Numbered from the stretch's first letter, positions 43,623 to 52,555 are shown. The stretch is 64,000 nucleotides of DNA from Parapedobacter luteus (GCF_900168055.1 NZ_FUYS01000005.1:186001-250000); one strand, 5' to 3'. The notes: generated from the letters alone by a model not told the origin. Program-made: numbers and translations.

Positions 43623-45404
43623 TCAAGATTTTGAGGCATTGATCGCTTCATATAAGGCGTCCTGCACCCGCCCTCTGATGTTGAGGCTGATCAGCTTGTT
43701 GCTGACCGTCGGATGCACCCGGTTGGAGAGAAAAATATAGACCAGCTGCGCTTTCGGATCAATCCAGATGCAAGTGCCCGTATATCCGGTGTGCCCAAAG
43801 GTGGCATCCGAGGCTAAGTTCGAAGGGTAGTGCTTGGCGGTATCGGGATCCCAGCGGTCAAACCCCAGGCCCCTCCTGCTGGTGGCGGATTGCCTGGAAG
43901 TAAATAGGTCAATCGTCTCGGCCTTGAAATAGCGCTCGCCGCCGTAAGTCCCCCGATTGAGCAATAATTGCCCATAGATAGCCAGGTCGTTTGCCGAGGC
44001 AAACAATCCTGCGTGGCCTGCGATACCCCCGGCCATGGCCGCTCCCTGATCATGCACATACCCTTGCAGTAAGGTCTTTCTGAACGTTTTGTCGTTTTCA
44101 GTTGGCACGATGTGGCTTTTGTCAAAGCGCCGCCTGGGCAGATAACCCGCGGTTTGCATACCCAATGGACGGTAAAACTCTTGCTGGATATAATCCTGTA
44201 TGGGCAAACCCGTTTGGTGCTCGGCGATCTCTTTCATAACATACATACTGACGTCGCTATATACATACGATCCGGAAGCATTAAGCTTGGACTGGAGCAT
44301 GGTAGGCCACATGATGTCTTCGTAATAGCCCGTACGGATATAGCAGCTGTCTGCCACTTTCACTGCATAGGCTGCTGATGAGTCCGTGCTGAGATCACCG
44401 GATTTCAGGTGCTGGTAAAAAGCGATAAAGGGAACGAAGCCGGCTTCATGGAGCATGATGTCACGCAGTTTGGTGTCTTTCTTGTTGGTGCCCTGGGCTT
44501 GGAGCAAGTAATATCCCATGGTGCTGTCCAGGTTGATAATGTCCCGTTCGGTGAGCCGCATAATGGCGGGTGTTGTTGCAGCGATTTTGGTGATGGACGC
44601 CAAGTCGAAGATGTCAGACACCGCCGTGCGCCGCTGCCGATCATAGGTATGATAGCCATACGCCTTTTCAAAAATCACTTGGCCGCTTTTGATGGCCATG
44701 ACGACAGCCCCTGGCGTAGCCCGCTCGCGGATGGCCTCCGCCAAAATAGCGTCGATTTTGGCTTCCAAGCGGGCATGGTCAATGCCCAATGCATCAACGC
44801 CGGCATATTCCAGGCGCGTCTGTTCGGTGGTAAAGCCAGCACCAGACGCGTATCTTGCAGAAAAAGACTGTGGCAAGCGTGCCGTGCAGGCCGTTCCCCC
44901 AAAAATGGACATCGCCGAATTTTTGACGGCCGTTTCGGTAATTTCGGGATTCCACGCTATTGGGAAATGGACGAAATCCAATTCGGCCAGTTTGGTGCCA
45001 TCGCCGAACACGGCCAATATCACTTCTTTGCCGACAGCCTGTGCATTGATGAGCTGCAACAGGCGCTTGTTCGCTAAGTCGGCCGTGTTTAGCACAAAAA
45101 CAAGGGTGTTGTAAAACTTGAGCGCTCCATCGAGTTGACGATAGGCATCGGCCTGAGCAGGTATCGGGAGCGCATCTGCCGGAGCATAGCGCTTCAAGAT
45201 CTCGCCGAAAACGGAGAGCGCCGGTTCATTGTTATACATGATATAAGCAATATTCCGGCGTTGAAGATCGCGCAGCGGAACAATCCTGGTCTGGTTATTC
45301 AATAGGACGGTGTGATTTACCCGTGGCGCGTGCTGCCGGGTATATGCCTCGTGCGCTACGCCAAGGAAAGCCACCAATAAATATACCGTATAAAGTTTCT
45401 TCAT
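43623..45404 (-). CDS. Secreted serine hydrolase (beta-lactamase class C fold)
   Basis: A 593-residue exported protein with a signal peptide (about 1-22). The C-terminal catalytic domain (about 210-590) has the serine motif S-I-T-K (DLASITKIAAT), a tyrosine motif YSDVSMY, and a FGHTGYTGT box in place of KTG. This is the penicillin-binding/esterase-like serine hydrolase family. The first 200 residues contain no known domain I can place. They resemble the C-terminal domain of a GH3 glycosidase, as found in fused GH3-serine-hydrolase proteins of this phylum, but the GH3 catalytic barrel is absent. The role, perhaps cell-wall or ester hydrolysis, is unproven. Confidence 0.85.
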   Translation of the reverse strand: MKKLYTVYLLVAFLGVAHEAYTRQHAPRVNHTVLLNNQTRIVPLRDLQRRNIAYIMYNNEPALSVFGEILKRYAPADALPIPAQADAYRQLDGALKFYNTLVFVLNTADLANKRLLQLINAQAVGKEVILAVFGDGTKLAELDFVHFPIAWNPEITETAVKNSAMSIFGGTACTARLPQSFSARYASGAGFTTEQTRLEYAGVDALGIDHARLEAKIDAILAEAIRERATPGAVVMAIKSGQVIFEKAYGYHTYDRQRRTAVSDIFDLASITKIAATTPAIMRLTERDIINLDSTMGYYLLQAQGTNKKDTKLRDIMLHEAGFVPFIAFYQHLKSGDLSTDSSAAYAVKVADSCYIRTGYYEDIMWPTMLQSKLNASGSYVYSDVSMYVMKEIAEHQTGLPIQDYIQQEFYRPLGMQTAGYLPRRRFDKSHIVPTENDKTFRKTLLQGYVHDQGAAMAGGIAGHAGLFASANDLAIYGQLLLNRGTYGGERYFKAETIDLFTSRQSATSRRGLGFDRWDPDTAKHYPSNLASDATFGHTGYTGTCIWIDPKAQLVYIFLSNRVHPTVSNKLISLNIRGRVQDALYEAINASKS

Positions 45405-45488
45405 CGTAGACGAATATCGCTAATTTGCACAAAAAATAGGTAGGTCTTGAAAAATTTGCCACATTTGTAATTCATTTGCCTGTTTCCA

Positions 45489-46295
45489 ATGTTTAATGTC
45501 AACAGTTCTTTTTATAAGTTTCTGATGGCTTTGCAAGCTAAGCTGCATGCGGAGTTTAATCTTGAGGCACTATCGCCAAGCGCCTGTCTCCTGCATGCGG
45601 ACGGAATGCCGGATATTGTTTATTACTTATGCGGCGCCGGGGAACGTATTGCCGTTGACAGCACGGCCCGTTGCATTCACATTGACGAAGACCGCGGTAT
45701 TAAACAGCCGGATCTACTGCTTAACAGGATTGCTGCACTGGCAGGCCTTGCCCAGCGTATCCATGCTCGGGATACGGTGGTTGCCCGTATTGATAAACAG
45801 ATGGCTATGGCCTTTCAGGAAGACCATCATCTCCAGGTGGCGCTGCCGGGTAAATACCGTTTCGGGTTGTTCCGGGAAGGTGAGCTGGTGGCTGTGGCCG
45901 TATTCAGTGGAGGAAGGAAGATGGACAACAAGGCAGCGGATTACCGCTCGTATGAGCTGCTCCGGTTTTGCCATAAACAGGGAATGCAGGTCGTGGGTGG
46001 GTTCAGCAAGCTTATCGACGCCTTTCAGCAGGCGTTTGATCCGGGGGATATCATGACCTATGCCGACAAGGATTGGACGGATGGCAGCAGCTATCGCAAG
46101 ACAGGCTTCGCGATCGCGGGGGAAACGTCTCCTCAAGTCTTCTGGGTAGATACACGGACGATGCAGCGATACTACGAGCAGGCGCTACCGGTTGAAATTC
46201 AGCAGAAGCCCGCGGAAGAACGCAGAAATCGGGGGTTTGTACCTGTTTATAACAGTGGTAGTATCAAGTTGGTGAAAGCATATAAACACGCGTGA
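45489..46295 (+). CDS. Conserved protein of unknown function
   Basis: A 268-residue soluble protein, recognised by no family with certainty. The N-terminal half contains HADGMPDIVYYLCGAGERIAVD. The C-terminal half (about 120-240) has KYRFGLFREGELVAVAVFSGGR, YELLRFCHKQGMQVVGGFSKL, DIMTYADKDWTDGSSYRKTGF and PQVFWVD. The latter resembles, from memory, a GNAT-like domain attached to some phage homing endonucleases (SKL...ITYADRRWSNG...YKKLGF). No nuclease domain is visible. It ends 1 base before the GTG start of miaA, so it is likely co-transcribed. Confidence 0.75.
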   Translation: MFNVNSSFYKFLMALQAKLHAEFNLEALSPSACLLHADGMPDIVYYLCGAGERIAVDSTARCIHIDEDRGIKQPDLLLNRIAALAGLAQRIHARDTVVARIDKQMAMAFQEDHHLQVALPGKYRFGLFREGELVAVAVFSGGRKMDNKAADYRSYELLRFCHKQGMQVVGGFSKLIDAFQQAFDPGDIMTYADKDWTDGSSYRKTGFAIAGETSPQVFWVDTRTMQRYYEQALPVEIQQKPAEERRNRGFVPVYNSGSIKLVKAYKHA

Positions 46296-46296
46296 C

Positions 46297-47202
46297 GTGA
46301 AACTGGTGGTCATCCTCGGCCCGACGGCATCCGGTAAAACCCAATTGGCTGTCGAAGTAGCCAAACGTATAAATGGCGCAATAATCAGTGCAGATTCGAG
46401 GCAGGTATATCGAGGGATGGATCTGGGCACCGGCAAGGATCTTGAGATTTATGGCGACATTCCTTATTACTTAATAGACGTTGTAGACGCCGGAGAGACG
46501 TATCATGTCAGCCGGTATCGGGAAGATGTTTACGAGGCGTTGGATGCTATCCAAGAGCGGGGCAAACAGCCTATACTTTGTGGAGGTACGGGCTTATATA
46601 TCCAATCAGTCGTCCAGGGATTTGAATACGACGGTGTTCCGGTTAATGCAGCATTGCGCGATGCGCTGGAGCCACATTCCATAGAAACGTTAACAGCAAG
46701 ATTAGTGCACCTGCCGATGCCGCCGGGCTTTAAGCCCGACACTAGCACCAAAAAGCGGCTCATCCGTGCTATTGAAATAGCCGAGTGGTGCCAGGCTCAT
46801 TTGCTGCCGGCGCGTCCCCGGCCAGCGCCGGACGCAGCAATCTTCGGCATCAATCCGCCTGTCGAAACCCGCAGGCAACGTATTACAGCCCGGCTTCGGC
46901 TACGGCTTGACAAGGGGCTGTTGGACGAAGTGAAGGCGTTATTGCAAAGTGGCGTTGCGAAGGAACGGCTAACCTACTATGGGTTGGAATACAAATACGC
47001 TACCCAATACCTTTCGGGCGAGATGGATGAAAGCACGTTTTTCTCAAGACTGAACACGGAGATACACCGGTTTGCTAAGCGGCAGATGACTTATTTCCGC
47101 AAGATGGAAAAGGATGGACTGCGCATCCAGTGGCTGAACCAAGGAACCGTCAACGAGATGGCCGACGAAGTTTTGACGATGTTGCGCGGAAAGCCCGCAT
47201 AA
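46297..47202 (+). CDS. miaA: tRNA dimethylallyltransferase
   Basis: A 301-residue MiaA that prenylates A37 of tRNAs reading UNN codons. P-loop GPTASGKTQL, ISADSRQVYRGMDLGTGKD (substrate-binding) and CGGTGLYIQSVVQGFEYD are all present, as is LTYYGLEYKYATQYLSGE. GTG 46297 is chosen because it gives the standard (M)KLVVILGPTASGKT start 1 base after the upstream stop. A terminator follows at its stop. Confidence 0.97.
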   Translation: MKLVVILGPTASGKTQLAVEVAKRINGAIISADSRQVYRGMDLGTGKDLEIYGDIPYYLIDVVDAGETYHVSRYREDVYEALDAIQERGKQPILCGGTGLYIQSVVQGFEYDGVPVNAALRDALEPHSIETLTARLVHLPMPPGFKPDTSTKKRLIRAIEIAEWCQAHLLPARPRPAPDAAIFGINPPVETRRQRITARLRLRLDKGLLDEVKALLQSGVAKERLTYYGLEYKYATQYLSGEMDESTFFSRLNTEIHRFAKRQMTYFRKMEKDGLRIQWLNQGTVNEMADEVLTMLRGKPA

Positions 47203-47227
47203 AAAAAGGGGCTGAGGCCCCCTTTTT
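47201..47227. terminator. Bidirectional terminator between miaA and rng
   Basis: A-run, then GGGGC (47208-47212), a 4-base loop, GCCCC (47217-47221) and a T run (47223-47227). The stem lies between the convergent stops, with A/T runs on both sides so that it can work in both directions. Confidence 0.85.
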
Positions 47228-48780
47228 CAAAGTTTTATTTCGACATCCTTGGCATTAAAAAAATGAAACTCGGTCAGGTAATAAGACGAAATGGGCTTTA
47301 CCTTGATCCAGCGTCCGAATTTAAAGTACCATTTCATTCTGCGGGAAATCAAGCCAGACTTAATGTACGCATAAATGTACGGGTGTACACACAGCGTGAT
47401 ATCCTTTTCGTTCTGTTCATGAAGAATGAAACTGAGGTTATTTTCGATATCGTCCATCAGTACAATACTCGATCGGATTTCCCCTGTGCCATCGCATGCA
47501 GGGCACTTTTCGTTCGTGACAATGGACATTTCGGGACGTACGCGTTGCCTGGTGATCTGTACCAATCCGAATTTACTTGGCGGTAATATGGTGTGCCGCG
47601 CGCGGTCGGCCGCCATGCACTGCTTCAGGTAAGCATGCAATTCCTTGCGGTTGGCGGGCTTATGCATGTCGATAAAGTCGATGACGACAATGCCTCCCAT
47701 ATCCCGCAGACGCAGCTGGCGCGCAATTTCCTTCGCGGCCTCCATATTGACCTGCAATGCATTTTCTTCCTGGTTTTCCTTATTGGCCGTGCGGTTGCCA
47801 CTATTTACGTCGATCACATGCAATGCTTCAGTGTGTTCGATGACCAGGTATGCGCCGCCATGGAGATTTACCGTCTTTCCGAATGCAGCCTTGATTTGCC
47901 GCTCCACGCCGAAATGCTCAAAAATCGGTTCCCGGTGCTTGTACAGTTTAACGATCTTCTCCAAATCAGGAGAGATTTCCTGCACATACGAACGTGTTTC
48001 CTCGTAAATCACAGGATCATTCACATAAATGTGCGTAAACTCATCTGTGAGGATATCACGAAGAATTGTCGATGTTCTATCCATCTCGCCGAGGACCTTG
48101 TGTGTAGGTTCGGCCATGCGCAGGCGGCTGGTCAAAACCTCCCACTTCGCAATGAGATCCAATAAGTCTTTCTGTAGCTCGGCTACCCCCTTGCCTTCTG
48201 ATACGGTACGGATAATAACGCCAAAATTGGCGGGTTTGATGCTTTCTACAATCTTTTTAAGTCGATTGCGTTCGGTATTTCCCTTTATGCGCTTGGAAAT
48301 GGATACCGCACTTGAAAACGGTACTAATACCACATATCTCCCAGCGATGGATAAATCCGAACTTAACCGTGGCCCTTTTGTGGAAATGGGCTCTTTGGCT
48401 ATCTGGACGGGCAACAACATATTGCGGGTCAATACCTCAGATATCTTGCCGGCTTTGTTGATGTCTTTTTCCAGTTTTAAACTATCAAGCAGCTTCTCTT
48501 TGTAACTGCCGTTCTTTACTAATTTGGTAAGCTTGATGAGCGACTGTACTTGTGGGCCCAAGTCCAGGTAATGAAGGAATGCGTCTTTCGAGTATCCGAC
48601 ATCTACGAATGCAGCATTAAGACCAGGCATGATCTTTTTAATCCTGCCTAAATAAATATCACCTACCGCGTAGTTGTTATTCGCCTGTTCCTTGCTGAGC
48701 TCTACAAGCTGTTTGTCCTGAAGTAAAGCGATAGTGACCCCCTTTTCGGGAGCCGAATCGATGATTAACTCCTTTACCAA
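47227..48780 (-). CDS. rng: Ribonuclease G (Rne/Rng family)
   Basis: A 517-residue single-strand endoribonuclease. An S1 domain (about residues 38-105, YLGRIKKIMPGLNAAFVDVG) is followed by the catalytic core with metal Asp residues D324 (HVIDVNSGN) and D368 (VVIDFIDM). The zinc-link CPACDGTGE sits near residue 433. It has no long C-terminal scaffold, so it is RNase G-like. The start codon appears to be TTG 48780 (VKELIID): no ATG lies near. The leader contains a long hairpin 16 bases before that TTG. Confidence 0.95.
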   Translation of the reverse strand: MVKELIIDSAPEKGVTIALLQDKQLVELSKEQANNNYAVGDIYLGRIKKIMPGLNAAFVDVGYSKDAFLHYLDLGPQVQSLIKLTKLVKNGSYKEKLLDSLKLEKDINKAGKISEVLTRNMLLPVQIAKEPISTKGPRLSSDLSIAGRYVVLVPFSSAVSISKRIKGNTERNRLKKIVESIKPANFGVIIRTVSEGKGVAELQKDLLDLIAKWEVLTSRLRMAEPTHKVLGEMDRTSTILRDILTDEFTHIYVNDPVIYEETRSYVQEISPDLEKIVKLYKHREPIFEHFGVERQIKAAFGKTVNLHGGAYLVIEHTEALHVIDVNSGNRTANKENQEENALQVNMEAAKEIARQLRLRDMGGIVVIDFIDMHKPANRKELHAYLKQCMAADRARHTILPPSKFGLVQITRQRVRPEMSIVTNEKCPACDGTGEIRSSIVLMDDIENNLSFILHEQNEKDITLCVHPYIYAYIKSGLISRRMKWYFKFGRWIKVKPISSYYLTEFHFFNAKDVEIKL

Positions 48781-48795
48781 CAGCTATTTTTTTTG

Positions 48796-48866
48796 CAAAG
48801 CAGGCAATATTGGAAATAGCATATTCAGCTATCCATATTGCGATTGCGCAATGAATGCCTGCTTTG
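48796..48866 (-). promoter_or_regulatory. Large hairpin in the rng leader
   Basis: CAAAGCAGGCA (48796-48806) and TGCCTGCTTTG (48856-48866) are perfect 11-bp inverted arms. Between them AATATTGGAAATAGC and GCTATCCATATT can form an inner stem. It ends 16 bases before the TTG start. The transcript continues with an A run rather than a U run, so it is not an ordinary terminator. Auto-regulation by RNase G is a guess, by analogy to the structured leader of E. coli rne. Confidence 0.6.
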
Positions 48867-48995
48867 AATGAAACAATAAAATACGTTTAATCAACACGCC
48901 CATCTTCCGGCAGTTCATGTGAGGCAGAGTTCAATTGTGTGAAATCACGCTCATTTATATACCCCAGCCCGGAAGTGGGTCTGCGTCAGGCAAAG

Positions 48996-49085
48996 TTATT
49001 TTTTCTTATGCCGGTTTTTTCTTAAACGCTTTTTACGTTTGTGGGTAGCCATTTTGTGTCTTTTTCTTTTTTTTCCGCTTGGCAT
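48996..49085 (-). CDS. 29-residue highly basic protein, probably ribosomal (bL38-like)
   Basis: A short open frame from ATG 49085 to TAA 48998-48996. Of 29 residues about 19 are K, R or H and none is acidic, with two near-repeated halves (KKRKRHK and HKRKKRLRKNRHKKK). I recall this sequence pattern as conserved in Bacteroidota, and it fits the small protein bL38 described in the Flavobacterium ribosome. That identity is from memory and unverified. It lies between the TPR gene and rng on the same strand, with no clear promoter or Shine-Dalgarno site. Confidence 0.75.
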   Translation of the reverse strand: MPSGKKRKRHKMATHKRKKRLRKNRHKKK

Positions 49086-49119
49086 AGCTTAATTTTTTTA
49101 ATAATGAATAAATGAATGA

Positions 49120-49956
49120 TTATTTACTCAATTCATCGATTTTACGATTGATAAACTGAGTGAGGGTTGGATCCGCGGCGAAATCTCGGCTTTTTTCAAA
49201 AGCTGCTATCGCTTCGCGTTTCAACCCAATGTTTTCATAACTTGTTGCGAGGTAAAAATAAGATTCGGCATCCGGTTGTATGGACACGACAGTTTTGAAC
49301 CGATCGATTGCGCGGTCAAACTGCCTCGATTGCATCGAAAACAGCCCCAAACTTTTATTAGCCTCCAGGTGATCGGGGTCGGATTTGACCACCTCCTGCA
49401 GCAGTGCGATACCTGCCATGGGATTCGCCGTACCACTTACATACGCGCTGCCTAAACCGGTTTTTGCATCCAGATTGGCTGCATCCAGTTCGAGCGCCTT
49501 TTCGTAAGCCTGTATCGCGCGTCCGTTGAGGACAGCAACCGTTGCGGTGTCTTGTAAGTTGGTATAGGCGGCACGGTATGCGTCGCCCGCTTTCAGCCAG
49601 TAAGTCAATTGATTGTCGAGCGTAGCGAGCTCTTCATAGACGAATCCAAGTGGCGCTGGCCGATTTACGTCGTCCCACTTGGTTGCAAGCTGCTGCAATA
49701 AATCAATCTTTTCCGGACCCGAGGCGCTTGGCAGTTGCGCCTCTATATCTGAGATTTCTTTGATGATGCTGGCATTGAGCCCTTGCTTAGCCTGCTGGGA
49801 TACCCATTCGAGCGATATATTTGACGCAGCATCGGTATTTGAAACGGCGGTACCTTTATCTTCGTTGACCAGCCCTTTGATAGGTTGCGCCAGCAGAAAC
49901 CCCATCAGTATCAGGATGGATGTAATGGCGACTATCTGTTTGGTCCGTTGCTGCAT
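49120..49956 (-). CDS. TPR-repeat protein with membrane anchor
   Basis: A 278-residue protein. One N-terminal hydrophobic helix (about 8-26, VAITSILILMGFLLAQPI) probably anchors it in the inner membrane. Then follows a helical tetratricopeptide array (about 90-270), with repeats such as AIQAYEKALELDAANLDAKTGL and AIDRFKTVVSIQPDAESYFYLA. TPRs mediate protein contacts, and no enzymatic domain is present. The partner is unknown. It lies between the HU gene and the 29-residue protein, same strand. Confidence 0.85.
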   Translation of the reverse strand: MQQRTKQIVAITSILILMGFLLAQPIKGLVNEDKGTAVSNTDAASNISLEWVSQQAKQGLNASIIKEISDIEAQLPSASGPEKIDLLQQLATKWDDVNRPAPLGFVYEELATLDNQLTYWLKAGDAYRAAYTNLQDTATVAVLNGRAIQAYEKALELDAANLDAKTGLGSAYVSGTANPMAGIALLQEVVKSDPDHLEANKSLGLFSMQSRQFDRAIDRFKTVVSIQPDAESYFYLATSYENIGLKREAIAAFEKSRDFAADPTLTQFINRKIDELSK

Positions 49957-49984
49957 GATGGATGCGTTACCTTAAAGGCAGAAA

Positions 49985-50269
49985 TTATTTGTTGCCGGTT
50001 TTTACCTTCTCTACAAATGTTTTTGCCGGTTTGAATGTGGGCACGTAGTGAGCAGGAATGATGATGGCGGTATTCTTAGAAATATTGCGTGCGGTTTTTT
50101 CGGCTCTTTTTTTCACTACAAAACTACCGAAACCTCTTACATAAACGTTCTCGCCCCCTATCATTGCATTTTTAACGACTTTGAAAAAAGCTTCGACGGT
50201 TTCCTGAACATCTACTTTCTCTAATCCGGTCTTGTTAGAGATTTCTGCGATAATTTCTGCTTTAGTCAT
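49985..50269 (-). CDS. hup: HU-family DNA-binding protein
   Basis: A 94-residue nucleoid protein of normal HU length. Hallmarks are MTKAEIIAEISNKTGL at the N terminus and VYVRGFGSFVVKKRAEKTARNISK (the beta arm and its base). The tip carries NTAIIIPAHYVPTFKPAK. It bends DNA and compacts the chromosome. It is first in a leftward series with the TPR gene, the small basic protein and rng. Confidence 0.97.
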   Translation of the reverse strand: MTKAEIIAEISNKTGLEKVDVQETVEAFFKVVKNAMIGGENVYVRGFGSFVVKKRAEKTARNISKNTAIIIPAHYVPTFKPAKTFVEKVKTGNK

Positions 50270-50329
50270 ATCTATATTTTTTGTAATTAATTATTTTTCA
50301 ACACGTAAGCCCTTTCGATGTTGGGGATG

Positions 50330-50337
50330 CAAAAGTA
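50330..50337 (-). promoter_or_regulatory. HU gene -7 element
   Basis: Reading leftward, TACTTTTG (TAnnTTTG) lies 60 bases before the HU ATG in AT-rich DNA. Confidence 0.6.
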
Positions 50338-50519
50338 TCGCTTTAAAACGAGATCTTAAAATAAAATTGTTAAAATTTTGTAAATGAACTGTTTTCCCAT
50401 TTTTTCGCTAAATAGCGCTACAACGTTTTCGTAGATAATTTATTAAAAAGTGCATAGGATGAGCTTATTTTTTAACTAATATTGGGGTTTGAATACTTAT
50501 AGACCTTATTTCGATAACT

Positions 50520-51341
50520 ATGGATGGAATACAACAGTTTTCGTTGGCAGGCAAGGTGGTCGTGATCACGGGGGCAACGGGAGTTTTAGGCGAATCATTT
50601 GCGCTTGCCACCGCGGCGGCAGGAGCCAAAGTGGCTGTATTAGGGCGTAATCAGGAGCGGGCGGAGGCACGTGTAGAAGCCATTAGGGCCAAGGGCGGAG
50701 AGGCGATTGCCGTCATCACTGACGTGTTGGATGAACATGCCGTGCGTGACGCCAAAGACCGTATACTTGCTACGTGGGGTACGATAGATGGCTTGGTGAA
50801 CGCTGCCGGCGGCAACATTCCCGGGGCCACTATCGGTCCGGATCAGAATCTCTTCGACGCCAAGATCGCCGACACACAAAAAGCGGTAGAGCTCAATTTA
50901 TTCGGGACCGTGATACCCACGCATATCTTTGGGCGGGTAATCGCCGAGAAGGGAAAAGGGTCCATCGTGAATATCTCTTCATTGGCCGCGCAGCAAGCCA
51001 TCACCCGCGTGATGGGCTATAACCTGGCGAAGTGTGCCGTGGAGGGCTATACCAAGTGGATGGCCGTCGAATTGGCCCAGCGCTATGGCGATAAAGTGCG
51101 CGTCAATGCTATTGCACCGGGCGTTTTCCTGACGGAGCAAAACCGGACATTGCTGACTAATCCGGACGGCACCTATACGGATCGTGCACAACGCTTTGTA
51201 AATAACACGGCCTATGGCCGGATGGGGAGCCCTGAGGAACTGACCGGCGCGTTGATTTTCTTATTGAGTGACGCCTCGGGCTTCATCTCCGGCGAAACCA
51301 TTTTGGTGGATGGCGGCTTTAATGCATGGAGTGGAGTTTGA
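50520..51341 (+). CDS. SDR-family D-mannonate oxidoreductase (probable)
   Basis: A 273-residue short-chain dehydrogenase. It has the NAD(P) motif TGATGVLG (about residues 18-25), NAAGG, the catalytic Ser in NISSLAA and YxxxK in GYNLAKC, and the SDR terminus FISGETILVDGGFNAW. The adjacent uxuA and uxaC assign it to hexuronate catabolism as the fructuronate/mannonate reductase, replacing the unrelated UxuB of E. coli. The substrate assignment is therefore by context. It is the first gene of a three-gene unit. Confidence 0.85.
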   Translation: MDGIQQFSLAGKVVVITGATGVLGESFALATAAAGAKVAVLGRNQERAEARVEAIRAKGGEAIAVITDVLDEHAVRDAKDRILATWGTIDGLVNAAGGNIPGATIGPDQNLFDAKIADTQKAVELNLFGTVIPTHIFGRVIAEKGKGSIVNISSLAAQQAITRVMGYNLAKCAVEGYTKWMAVELAQRYGDKVRVNAIAPGVFLTEQNRTLLTNPDGTYTDRAQRFVNNTAYGRMGSPEELTGALIFLLSDASGFISGETILVDGGFNAWSGV

Positions 51342-51370
51342 TACGTAGGGTTGTAGAAAAAAGATAAAAT

Positions 51371-52534
51371 ATGGCAAAAAAACTTGAACAAACTTGGCGG
51401 TGGTATGGACCCGCCGATACGGTATCACTGCAAGATATTAAACAAGCCGGAGCGACCGGCGTGGTAACGGCACTGCACCATATTCCCCACGGTGCGGAGT
51501 GGCCGCTGGAAGACATCCGTGAACGGAAAGCCATCATCGAGGCCGTGGGATTGACGTGGAGTGTGGTAGAAAGTGTACCGGTGCATGAAGCGATAAAAAC
51601 GCGGCGGTCGGATGCCGGGCCTTACATCGAAAATTACCGGCAAAGCCTGCGGAATCTGGCGGCCGAGGGCATTAAAACCATCTGCTATAACTTTATGCCC
51701 GTATTAGACTGGACGCGTACCCAGCTTGATCTGGAAATGCGGGACGGGTCGAAAGCGCTGTATTTTGACTGGAATGACCTGGCGGCTTTCGACCTTTTTA
51801 TATTGAAGCGGGAAGGAGCGGAGCAGGACTATCCGGGTGCCATCAAGGACGAGGCGAAGCGTCGGTTTGAGCAGTATACGCCCGCACAGCTCGATGCATT
51901 GAGCGCCAACGTGCTCATGGGCATTCCCGGTGAGCGGAGCATTGAACTGGAAGAGCTGCGGGAGAGCATCCGCGAATATGCCGCCATCGGCTTTGACGGA
52001 CTGCGGAAAAACCTGATTTGGTTTTTATCGTCCATTGCCGATGTCTGCGAAGAAAATGGTATTCAGATGACCATCCATCCTGATGATCCGCCCTATCCTA
52101 TTCTGGGCTTGCCGCGCATCGCCAGCAATAAGGAAGATCTGCTTTATATCATACGCGAGCTCGATAAACCCTTTAACGGCATCTGTTTCTGCACGGGTTC
52201 ATTGGGAGCCGGCGCATCGAATGACATTCCGGCCATTTTCGAGGCGGTAAAAGAACGGGTTTATTTTGTGCATCTCCGTAACGTAAAAAAGGACGAGCAG
52301 GGCAATTTCTTTGAGGCTGATCACCTGGACGGCGATGTGAACATGTATGCGGTGATGAAAGCCCTGACGGCCGAAAACCAACTGCGGAACCGCGCCATAC
52401 CTTTTCGGCCGGACCACGGACACCAAATGCTGGATGATCTGCAAAAGACCACGGCTCCCGGTTATTCGGCCATCGGCCGTCTGCGGGGGCTCGCCGAGCT
52501 TCGGGGGCTGGAGTTGGGAATTCTTGGACATTAA
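51371..52534 (+). CDS. uxuA: Mannonate dehydratase
   Basis: A 387-residue TIM-barrel dehydratase converting D-mannonate to 2-keto-3-deoxygluconate. Recognisable segments are the WRWYGPADTVSLQDIKQAGATGVV start, TIHPDDPPYPILGLPRI, FCTGSLGAG, DVNMYAVMKAL and the near-terminal RPDHGHQMLDD, all characteristic of UxuA. It lies between the SDR gene (29-base gap) and uxaC (21-base gap). Confidence 0.97.
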   Translation: MAKKLEQTWRWYGPADTVSLQDIKQAGATGVVTALHHIPHGAEWPLEDIRERKAIIEAVGLTWSVVESVPVHEAIKTRRSDAGPYIENYRQSLRNLAAEGIKTICYNFMPVLDWTRTQLDLEMRDGSKALYFDWNDLAAFDLFILKREGAEQDYPGAIKDEAKRRFEQYTPAQLDALSANVLMGIPGERSIELEELRESIREYAAIGFDGLRKNLIWFLSSIADVCEENGIQMTIHPDDPPYPILGLPRIASNKEDLLYIIRELDKPFNGICFCTGSLGAGASNDIPAIFEAVKERVYFVHLRNVKKDEQGNFFEADHLDGDVNMYAVMKALTAENQLRNRAIPFRPDHGHQMLDDLQKTTAPGYSAIGRLRGLAELRGLELGILGH

Positions 52535-52555
52535 TCGCTACCAAATAGAATAGCC

